From an uncultured Bacteroidales bacterium (lineage in GTDB: Bacteria; Bacteroidota; Bacteroidia; Bacteroidales; Paludibacteraceae), in assembly GCA_900317885.1 (NCBI GenBank), contig ONIM01000024.1, positions 1 to 35,760 of the forward strand: 35,760 bases of DNA. Reading direction: 5' to 3'. How positions within the stretch are numbered: the first letter of the stretch is position 1; each line of letters opens with the position of its first letter. A program made the position numbers and the translations under genes. The notes beneath the pieces are model-generated. The model worked only from the letters and a program-made list of their open reading frames with translations. It made no database searches and was not told where the DNA came from. Of this stretch, positions 29,889 to 35,760 are shown in pieces.

Positions 29889-30192
29889 AAAATAAAAGTT
29901 TTGCTGTATTTAGCCCGCGCTGAGGGGATATGTCTTCCGGGTGGGTGATATACAGGACATATTGAAAAGGCGTCTTAAGCGCTTTGTTTTGGCGATTCGG
30001 AATCTGGTAAATTCACTGTTCCAAAACATTGCAGCACAAGATGTCCTCGGGTGTGTATATACATTGTGTGCGCATATCGCGCGCCATTTACATGATATAC
30101 ATACGGCGTGGGCTTCAGTGTTGTTGTTTGGAACAAAAGGCAATACCAGAGCCTCGAATCGCGGAACAGCAAGATTGCAGTCCCGCTTTTTT
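29889..30192 (+). ncRNA. structured RNA of about 300 nt (unknown family)
   Basis: The stretch runs from a good promoter to an intrinsic terminator and has no convincing protein. It folds as a long interrupted hairpin: GCGATTCG (29992-29999) with CGAATCGC (30155-30162); TCTGGTA (30003-30009) with TACCAGA (30144-30150); GTTCCAAA (30018-30025) with TTTGGAAC (30127-30134); AGCAC (30033-30037) with GTGTT (30118-30122); and a 10-bp stem 30051-30060 with 30095-30104. Between the last two stems is a 13 x 13-nt loop. Both loop strands have complements upstream: 30041-30047 with 29954-29960, and 30107-30115 with 29912-29920. It could be a trans-acting RNA or an attenuating leader for the cluster at 30331. 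Confidence 0.65.
30161..30192 (+). terminator. terminator of the structured RNA
   Basis: GCGG (30161-30164) pairs with CCGC (30183-30186); within it AC/GT and GCA/TGC pairs continue to an AGAT loop, with two mismatches. Six T follow. Its first two bases also belong to the base of the long hairpin, so the two structures may compete. Confidence 0.75.
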
Positions 30193-30205
30193 GTATATTA
30201 TGCCT

Positions 30206-30241
30206 ATTTTCTGGAATAGCAAGATTTTCTGGAATAGCAAA
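30206..30241 (+). repeat. 18-bp tandem direct repeat
   Basis: ATTTTCTGGAATAGCAAG (30206-30223) is repeated at 30224-30241 with only the last base changed. A related GGAACAGCAAGATT lies at 30163-30176 inside the preceding terminator. A regulator site or a duplication of the terminator arm is possible. Confidence 0.75.
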
Positions 30242-30272
30242 GCGGTCTATAACAACTAGTAAATACACATAA

Positions 30273-30305
30273 GGAGCAAGCTGAAAATCCGCAAAAGAGT
30301 AGGCA
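30273..30305 (+). repeat. 33-bp leader element, copy 1
   Basis: It runs from GGAGCAAGCTGAAAATCC to AGTAGGCA and ends 25 bases before the ATG at 30331. It matches 31102-31134 at 30 of 33 positions. Confidence 0.85.
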
Positions 30306-30330
30306 TAAATACTTTAAAATCTATGTAGCA

Positions 30331-31050
30331 ATGAAAAGAATCATTTTCCTTTTGTTTCTAACACTCTTCATCGCCATGAGTGTTCGTTCCGAAGAAGCGG
30401 TAAGTCCATCTGCTAACACTACTATCTCGTCGGCCTATCCTAATGAATTTATGGAATCTACACGAAATATTATGGATGGCAAACATTGGCGATTGTCAGC
30501 CGTCTTCGCACCGATGACCTTTGAACAAGAAAGAGGAAGTGGAGGTGCAGCCCAACCACGATGGGGATTCCAAGCTGGTGGACATGTTCATTACTGTTTT
30601 GATGCCGTACCCGGACTTTCTCTTAGTTCAGGTCTCACACTCGCGGGATATTTCTATAATCTAAACGACGGCACGTGGGAAGTCCATTCACACCATGTAG
30701 CCCTCCAAATCCCCATTCGCGTACAATATGAATATAAGTTTAACGATAATTGGGCTGTATTTGGTTACGCTGGTCCCAAGTTTGATGTGGGACTTAGTGC
30801 GAAGACTGATCGTGAATTGGGAAGTTATGGCGTTGATACGGAAGATTACTATAGTTCAAAAAATACTTATAATGCTCAATATCGACTTAATTTCATGTTC
30901 GGATTTGCTGGTGGAGTTCGATTCTGGGACTTGTATGTCTCTCTTGGTGGAGATTTTGGACTAAATAGAATATATAAAAATGATAATTTTAATGATCATA
31001 CTCACCAGTTTATTCTCACTCTTGGTTATTACCTACCTTGGGCTTGGTAA
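30331..31050 (+). CDS. outer-membrane beta-barrel protein
   Basis: This 239-residue protein has a signal peptide (residues 1-20). The mature region opens WRLSAVFAPMTFE and continues with alternating strands (LSLSSGLTLAGYFYN, VALQIPIRVQYEYKF, WAVFGYAGPKFDVGLS, FMFGFAGGVRFWDLYVSLGG), as in the OmpA-like or outer-membrane-insertion barrels of Bacteroidales. It ends YYLPWAW, with a terminal aromatic residue. The gene is AT-richer than those before 29 kb. It follows the structured RNA and the leader element and lacks its own recognisable promoter, so read-through of the RNA terminator is likely. Confidence 0.75.
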   Translation: MKRIIFLLFLTLFIAMSVRSEEAVSPSANTTISSAYPNEFMESTRNIMDGKHWRLSAVFAPMTFEQERGSGGAAQPRWGFQAGGHVHYCFDAVPGLSLSSGLTLAGYFYNLNDGTWEVHSHHVALQIPIRVQYEYKFNDNWAVFGYAGPKFDVGLSAKTDRELGSYGVDTEDYYSSKNTYNAQYRLNFMFGFAGGVRFWDLYVSLGGDFGLNRIYKNDNFNDHTHQFILTLGYYLPWAW

Positions 31051-31101
31051 TTAGTAGGACATTATTAACCAAGTATAATCACACTATAGAAATTAAAATC
31101 C

Positions 31102-31134
31102 GGAGCAAGCCGAAAATCCCCCAAAGAGTAGGCA
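31102..31134 (+). repeat. 33-bp leader element, copy 2
   Basis: It runs from GGAGCAAGCCGAAAATCC to AGTAGGCA, 21 bases before the ATG at 31156, with three mismatches to copy 1. Nothing else is conserved around the two copies. Confidence 0.85.
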
Positions 31135-31155
31135 AAATTATAAAAGCAGATCATT

Positions 31156-31800
31156 ATGAAAAAAATGTTATCAGGACTGTTGTTTCTGTCCTTAATTCTA
31201 ATCTCATGTTCCGGAAATGATCCTGAACTGAAAGCAGCCCCTGAGGCAGTAGTAGAACTATCTGATTATGCCGGCACCCCCGTTGATATGGGATTGAGCG
31301 TCTATTGGGCGGACGAAAATCTTGACGGTTGGTATCAATGGGGCAATACAACCATGTACGCACATAGCTATAGCGGCATTTCCGGCTACGAGATTCCGTC
31401 CGACTTCCTTTATACATCAATAGTTGCCTCTGAATACGACCCTGCACGTATGCAGTGGGGTGGTAATTGGCGAATGCCTACCGCCAAAGAATGTGACGAG
31501 CTTATGTCTAAGTGTAAGAAACGCTGGACGAACAGAGGTATTGAATTTACCGGCCCAAGCGGCGAGAAAATCTTTCTTACATCGTTGTCCGAATATGACA
31601 CAAGCGGGGGAGGTCTTGCGCTTGATGATTATCGCGAGAGTTGCGTCTATTGGACGGCATCGCGTGTGACAAGAGGAGATTGGGAAGGTGCAGCAATGGC
31701 ACTTTACTGCGATCAGTTTTCTCTAAACTCTAAAGCGTCCCCTTGCCATGAGGCTAACGCCGGACGTATTCGCCCTGTGTGCGCCAAAACATCAAAATAA
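31156..31800 (+). CDS. FISUMP-like lipoprotein
   Basis: This 214-residue lipoprotein has a lipobox (LISC, Cys at residue 18). The domain follows the Fibrobacter succinogenes major paralogous (FISUMP/DUF1566-like) order: TPVDMGLSVYWADENLDGW, YQWGNTTMY, MQWGGNWRMPTAKECDEL, GIEFTGPSGEKIFLTSL, CVYWTASR, and the terminal GRIRPVC. Such domains are extracellular and lectin-like. It lies in the AT-rich envelope cluster, preceded by the second copy of the leader element. Ligand and role are unknown. Confidence 0.82.
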   Translation: MKKMLSGLLFLSLILISCSGNDPELKAAPEAVVELSDYAGTPVDMGLSVYWADENLDGWYQWGNTTMYAHSYSGISGYEIPSDFLYTSIVASEYDPARMQWGGNWRMPTAKECDELMSKCKKRWTNRGIEFTGPSGEKIFLTSLSEYDTSGGGLALDDYRESCVYWTASRVTRGDWEGAAMALYCDQFSLNSKASPCHEANAGRIRPVCAKTSK

Positions 31801-31848
31801 GGATAAACACATTATTGTTGCGCACGACACAGACCAGTGTATAAGCTT

Positions 31849-33156
31849 ATGAAAAGAACTCTATTATTTTCAGTAACAGCTCTTATGAGCCTGTTGTCTC
31901 TAAATGCCCAAAAGATTGGCGGATTCTTTGACCATGTGATGGAAGTAGAGAAATATTCGGATTTTGCACCGGACTATTTGACGGTGATTGACAATCATAC
32001 AGTTGATGCATTGGGTAGTATTTGGTATCTAACTTTTTATCCTGATTCAAGCAATTATTATTATCCTGAAATAGGGGATGTCATTCTTGAAGTAAATGGG
32101 CAATCAACAAAAGGAATGACGCCTGAACAATTCTATCAGATTACCGACACGGCAAAACATTTTACTTTGCAATGTAAAGCAGGTGACGGGGGATTGCTAC
32201 CGACACAGTCTTATTCTGTTTTTCAAGAACCGCAATTTCTATTTACATATTTTGGCGGATCTTGGCAATTGATTAATTTTGTGACTCAGAATGAAAAGAA
32301 CAATTCGCGAGAAATGGGAAAAAGAGACTTCTGTAGCACTTGTTTTTCTTCTATACATGATACGGAATATGATTTCTATGGCAAAACATATGCCTACCAT
32401 ATAGAGGGGGATGACCCATTGACGGATAAAAAGATATTAGATGAGGTTCCTAAAGGCACGCTAATAAAAGACACCTTGAATAATCCTGATATTCTATTTA
32501 TGGTGGAAAAGGGACAAGAGAACGGCAAGGCTGTCATAAAACTGATCGCTTTAGATGCACACAAACTAAAGAATAAGAAACTGAAAACAAGGCCCATTGT
32601 TTGGCAAGAGACGATAATTGATGATGGTATTAGCGATGAAGGCAGTTTGAATGCAAAGTATATCGATCTAGCAGGTATAGCTGGTACTATTCCGGATGAC
32701 CGATATGCGAGCAAGACTGCCACTATTTCTAGAGGAGCCGGCATCCAGATGGACGGCAATATAGTAATCAGCGTGCCTGATGGTGCACTTGCCGAGTTCT
32801 TGCAGCCTTGGGACGAAATAATAAGTTTAGAGTACACCGAAGGAAAATATCAAGTAAGAAATGTATCTCATGGTTACTCATGGTTTTCTCCAGAAGGAAT
32901 CAAGAATTTCAAGGTAAAAAAAGCGGATGTATCGATAGATAAGTTAAATCACTTTTTGATAGTAGAAGCGAACACTTCCTATAATACTTTACGCAATATG
33001 GAAGCAAAAGGCTGGGAATATCGAGGCATTGATATTTGTGTCATTGTTACCTACAAACGCAAAGGCAAGAAAATGCAAGGAATCATCAAACCGGAACGGG
33101 CAGAGGTCAAACGATTCTATTTTCTCAATAACGAAGAACTAAAAGCAATTCAATAA
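31849..33156 (+). CDS. exported protein with PDZ-like segment
   Basis: I choose ATG 31849 (MKRTLLFSVTALMSLLSLNAQ, signal peptide 1-20); a GTG four codons upstream only adds a polar stub. The mature protein of about 415 residues has a PDZ-like ligand loop (YYPEIGDVILEVNGQSTKGM near residues 65-85), followed by aspartate-rich strands. A second related module around 300-345 (MDGNIVISVPDGALAEFLQP, WDEIISLEYTEGK) may be another PDZ-like fold. No protease triad is seen, so it is probably a binding protein. AT-rich codons. It is the third gene of the cluster, and the next gene follows after 17 bases. Confidence 0.7.
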   Translation: MKRTLLFSVTALMSLLSLNAQKIGGFFDHVMEVEKYSDFAPDYLTVIDNHTVDALGSIWYLTFYPDSSNYYYPEIGDVILEVNGQSTKGMTPEQFYQITDTAKHFTLQCKAGDGGLLPTQSYSVFQEPQFLFTYFGGSWQLINFVTQNEKNNSREMGKRDFCSTCFSSIHDTEYDFYGKTYAYHIEGDDPLTDKKILDEVPKGTLIKDTLNNPDILFMVEKGQENGKAVIKLIALDAHKLKNKKLKTRPIVWQETIIDDGISDEGSLNAKYIDLAGIAGTIPDDRYASKTATISRGAGIQMDGNIVISVPDGALAEFLQPWDEIISLEYTEGKYQVRNVSHGYSWFSPEGIKNFKVKKADVSIDKLNHFLIVEANTSYNTLRNMEAKGWEYRGIDICVIVTYKRKGKKMQGIIKPERAEVKRFYFLNNEELKAIQ

Positions 33157-33173
33157 TAATAAAACACACCATT

Positions 33174-34157
33174 ATGAAACGTAGGGTTTTGATTACCATC
33201 AGTTTGTTGATGATTGTGCAAGGCTTAGCCTTTGCTTATTCGGACACTTATTATAGCTACAAGACCGTTATTCAATCGATGAGTGTTTGTGGTCCGGTGA
33301 CTGCAACAATTCGGAAGGTTGATTCGTTTGGAAATATTGGTTCGGCAGGAAGGTATTCTTTCTCGTCAGGCAGTTCATGGGGACAGCGTGTTAAAATTAA
33401 TGAGGCATCGGACTGCAACGGCAATAGTTGCAATGTGGAACTGCATAAAGTAACCAACACCAAATCTTATCCCAATGGAATAAAGATGAACGGAGGAAGT
33501 ACTGTGTATCACAGAGTTGTTGAGGAAACGTGGTACTACACTATTACTCGTGGCAGTGGCACTTATCGCGAATCCTCCTCCAACACATCCTCAGGGAGCA
33601 GTTCCTATGGTGGTTCTTCCTATAATTCCAATAGCAGTGCCTCGGAATTAGGGTCTGCATGGGCTGGAGCTGCACAGGCAACGAAGGTATATGATTATTA
33701 CGATAATTATAGAGCGGGAGGCTTTTCTTTGGCAGCAACTGTTAGCCCTACATGGGGAGAAAACCTTGAACTGCGTTTCCGCTATGGCTCCAGCCGCTTT
33801 GGTGGGGATGTAACAGGAATGATAGGGTATGACTGGATTAATAATAAGAATATCGGTGAAACCTATAAACTCAACTGGAGTGCAGGAATTGGCATGTACT
33901 TCGGCGGCCGGCCAAATGACATTTATCTTTGGGATGTCGATTTAGGTGCCAAATTCGGAAAATCCAGTAAACCCTATAACAATGCCTGGACCGCTATGAT
34001 TGATCTTAGTACGACCCATCTTATCGGACCGGAACATGTCATCGGATTAATTGCAGGAGCAGGAATTGGCTTGGGCGGAAACGGGAAAAGACCTGACTTC
34101 GTTTGGGATGTACGAGGAGGAATCGTGATTTATTTCCTACAGTGGAATTGGCTTTAG
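33174..34157 (+). CDS. exported protein with Ser-rich linker and C-terminal barrel
   Basis: This 327-residue protein has a signal peptide (residues 1-21). Residues about 22-125 form a beta-rich domain (YYSYKTVIQSMSVCGPVTAT, with cysteines in VCGP and DCNGNSCNV). A Ser/Gly/Asn-rich linker follows at about 130-160 (SSSNTSSGSSSYGGSSYNSN). Residues about 175-327 are strands with glycine turns (LELRFRYGSSRFGGDVTGM, NWSAGIGMYFGG, AGAGIGLGGNG) ending in WNWL, as in an outer-membrane barrel. It could be a surface-exposed head on a barrel anchor. It is the last gene of the cluster. The function is unknown. Confidence 0.68.
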   Translation: MKRRVLITISLLMIVQGLAFAYSDTYYSYKTVIQSMSVCGPVTATIRKVDSFGNIGSAGRYSFSSGSSWGQRVKINEASDCNGNSCNVELHKVTNTKSYPNGIKMNGGSTVYHRVVEETWYYTITRGSGTYRESSSNTSSGSSSYGGSSYNSNSSASELGSAWAGAAQATKVYDYYDNYRAGGFSLAATVSPTWGENLELRFRYGSSRFGGDVTGMIGYDWINNKNIGETYKLNWSAGIGMYFGGRPNDIYLWDVDLGAKFGKSSKPYNNAWTAMIDLSTTHLIGPEHVIGLIAGAGIGLGGNGKRPDFVWDVRGGIVIYFLQWNWL

Positions 34158-34178
34158 CTCTCTTTTTTTTGTCTAAGA

Positions 34179-34210
34179 TTTGCATATTCCAAATCTTTTT
34201 ATTACCTTTG
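34179..34210 (+). promoter_or_regulatory. Bacteroidetes-type promoter
   Basis: The -33 TTTGCATAT (from 34179) and the -7 TACCTTTG (34203-34210) are 20 nt apart, 25 bases before the ATG at 34236. Confidence 0.86.
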
Positions 34211-34235
34211 CGCCCAAATTCCTGAATGACGCAAA

Positions 34236-35576
34236 ATGATGAAAACAACGATCGCTTCCCAAATCTCCGAGTTCCGTTCCTGGCCCAACGGCAAGAACGG
34301 ATGTCTCTTCTATCTCGCCTCCTTCACCAAAATAAGACCATACGCCAATGCTCTCGTGATCATCGAATCCGAGTGGAGAAAAGAGGATGAAATAGGATCT
34401 TTTGATAAACTCCATGCTGTCGAGTGGAACCAAATCGCCCCGGACAACTGTATCGCACAGGGATATACCGCTTTCATCATCAACCTCTTACTGCTACAGG
34501 CACGGGGTAGCCACTCCGATATCTTCAATGAGGACGCGCTTGACCTCGATGGAAAAACAACTGCGAGAAGAATGTGGAAAAACTATTGTGACCAATACCG
34601 GACGGCGCTCTTCGAAAAAACAATGGGAGATATGATCGAGCAGGAAGCCTACGCTCTTATCAATGCCAAATGGGACATCATCGCTGACTACATCAATATT
34701 CCTAAAGACGACATCGCATGGATGCTTGCCGTGCCTATTATGGACTGGCTGAACGAACCCGAAGCAAGATACTGTGACGCAGCCAAAAATCTAACGCTGA
34801 ATGTTCCTCTCCCGGAATCCGGCATCAAAGCGTTTTTAGCGCTGGCTGCCGTCGCCGATGCCATCGCTTACGATTTCGAAAATACCTTCCCCTCCGAATC
34901 GTTCGACGCAATACAAAAACTCGTCTCACTGATCGGGGATGGCACGACTTCTGCCCGCAAACCGATCGACTATGACGAAATCAAAATAAGACCTTTGAAC
35001 GAAATAAGAAATATCTACGAGACTTATACCGACCGGATGATGCCGCTCTGTCACGCACAAATCAGAATCTCTTACCCAACCTATGCCATCATCGAGGACG
35101 AACAGAAAGACGCTAAAGCACTCGCATTCCTTTTTAACAGGGAGTGGGAACATGCACAAACAGAAGCGGAATTCGAAAAAAAACTCAATAGAAAAGAACG
35201 GCAGGGAATAAAAGTCGGTACCAGATACTTCTTTAAGTATCTCCTTACAAGACTCAAACATTTCGACGAGGAATATAATTTCTGCTACCGCCTCATTTAC
35301 CCCAAAAAACAATCCGAAATTATACCCGAAAAAAGACAGCCTTTCTGCACCTATACCGTTCCGAATGCACTGAAATCAAGAGAGGAAGTGGAAATTGACC
35401 TCGTCAGAGCTTCGAAAAAATCGGCCTCTACTTTCGCCAGATTGTTACTTTCCTATATGAAATACGGATACCTCGACTTTAGAGGAGAAGAACCTTCCGA
35501 GATATTCGAATACTTGCAGAAAAGATATGACATCACCCACTACCAGTCCGGAAATTTCTGCAGGTATTTCAAGTAA
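34236..35576 (+). CDS. cytosolic protein of unknown family
   Basis: This 446-residue protein has no signal peptide and no long hydrophobic segment. It is largely helical, with many charged residues. Two ATG codons are adjacent at the start. No domain is recognised; segments such as GYTAFIINLLLLQARGSHSD and GIKVGTRYFFKYLLTRLKHF-like helices do not match a family that I know. The protein ends YDITHYQSGNFCRYFK. Arginine is mostly encoded by AGA (about two thirds of its arginines), unlike the CGT/CGC-rich housekeeping genes here, which suggests recent acquisition. It is a single gene between its own promoter and terminator. Confidence 0.75.
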   Translation: MMKTTIASQISEFRSWPNGKNGCLFYLASFTKIRPYANALVIIESEWRKEDEIGSFDKLHAVEWNQIAPDNCIAQGYTAFIINLLLLQARGSHSDIFNEDALDLDGKTTARRMWKNYCDQYRTALFEKTMGDMIEQEAYALINAKWDIIADYINIPKDDIAWMLAVPIMDWLNEPEARYCDAAKNLTLNVPLPESGIKAFLALAAVADAIAYDFENTFPSESFDAIQKLVSLIGDGTTSARKPIDYDEIKIRPLNEIRNIYETYTDRMMPLCHAQIRISYPTYAIIEDEQKDAKALAFLFNREWEHAQTEAEFEKKLNRKERQGIKVGTRYFFKYLLTRLKHFDEEYNFCYRLIYPKKQSEIIPEKRQPFCTYTVPNALKSREEVEIDLVRASKKSASTFARLLLSYMKYGYLDFRGEEPSEIFEYLQKRYDITHYQSGNFCRYFK

Positions 35577-35586
35577 GTGACTTTTT

Positions 35587-35630
35587 TTGCAGATACTTTG
35601 CAGACTCCTTGCAGACTCTTTGCAACATAC
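35587..35630 (+). repeat. imperfect 10-12-bp tandem repeat, TTGCAGACTC-type x4
   Basis: Units TTGCAGATAC, TTTGCAGACTCC, TTGCAGACTC and TTTGCAACATAC follow each other right after the stop codon of the unknown gene and run into the terminator. Confidence 0.75.
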
Positions 35631-35660
35631 GGGATCGCCTATTGCGAGTCCCGTTTTTTT
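35629..35660 (+). terminator. intrinsic terminator
   Basis: ACGGGATCGC (35629-35638) pairs with GCGAGTCCCGT (35644-35654) with one bulged G and runs into seven T. Confidence 0.88.
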
Positions 35661-35664
35661 ATTG

Positions 35665-35672
35665 TACCTTTG
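35665..35672 (+). promoter_or_regulatory. -7 promoter box of the last gene
   Basis: TACCTTTG lies 18 bases before the ATG at 35691. The -33 region would fall inside the terminator hairpin, where no clear TTTG is present. Confidence 0.6.
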
Positions 35673-35690
35673 CATCAAAATTCTACAACT

Positions 35691-35760
35691 ATGAAAATGG
35701 AAGAACTAACGATTATTGAGCAGCTTTCGCAACTGCGAATTACTGCCTCTTCACAGATCC
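35691..35760 (+). CDS. start of a gene cut by the window edge
   Basis: The frame reads MKMEELTIIEQLSQLRITAS and then three more residues before the window ends. It is preceded by a -7 box and is helical, without a signal peptide. Too little is visible to name it. Confidence 0.55.
   Translation, partial: MKMEELTIIEQLSQLRITASSQI

Noticed and set aside
29941-30219. Plus-strand open frame of 92 codons within the structured RNA
   Set aside because: It overlaps all stems and the terminator, has no ribosome binding site and no protein-like pattern; RNA structure explains the region better.
31837-31848. GTG start for the PDZ-like protein
   Set aside because: ATG at 31849 gives a standard signal peptide.

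Overview
The window reads as chromosomal DNA of a member of the Bacteroidales, probably an uncultured gut or rumen lineage. Supporting signs are promoters of the Bacteroidetes type (TTTG/TTGC, about 20 nt, then TAnnTTTG) in front of many genes, abundant secreted proteins and lipoproteins starting MKK, a GGGtGRT protein, a DUF6175-like protein, a GldA-type ABC ATPase, a FISUMP-like lipoprotein and a DNA-binding-domain-less sigma-54 regulator. No tRNA, rRNA, CRISPR array, transposase or integrase was found.

Layout. 1-1.8 kb: GGGtGRT protein and a small outer-membrane barrel. 1.8-6.2 kb: promoter-led operon of five exported proteins (two paralogues, a DUF6175-like protein, a TPR-like protein and a protein with a possible FlgT-like C-terminus), closed by a terminator. 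6.3-11.1 kb: membrane-anchored AraC-type regulator, a twin 13-bp direct repeat resembling an operator, and an operon of four surface proteins. 11.4-12.7 kb: tyrS. 12.7-18.2 kb, minus strand: sigma-54 regulator, recF, GHL10-type glycoside hydrolase, acyl-CoA ligase, nearly without gaps. 18.3-19.1 kb: secreted protein fired from a promoter interleaved with the divergent one. 19.2-26.5 kb: TetR, TolC-like channel, a damaged membrane-fusion protein, RND pump, PII-like protein and GldA-like ATPase; then ruvB. 27.5-29.1 kb, minus strand: TPM-domain protein and LemA. 29.1-30.3 kb: a gene-poor stretch with a dispersed repeat, a promoter/terminator overlap, a hybrid pseudogene (secreted-protein start joined to a LuxR HTH) and a roughly 300-nt structured RNA with its own promoter and terminator. 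30.3-34.2 kb: AT-richer cluster of four envelope proteins, two of which share a 33-bp leader. 34.2-35.6 kb: unknown protein with AGA-rich codon use, then a terminator, a promoter and the first codons of another gene.

Two signals cut across the gene map. First, short arrays of heptanucleotides of several sequence families occur at twelve places. They fill gaps between genes, sit on start or stop codons, and are translated inside RecF, the sigma-54 regulator, the glycoside hydrolase and the ABC ATPase. They are absent from the 29-35.7 kb AT-rich end. Second, the structured RNA at about 29.89-30.19 kb folds into a long interrupted hairpin, and both strands of its central loop have complements in its own 5' domain. 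These two are the best candidates for undescribed biology here.
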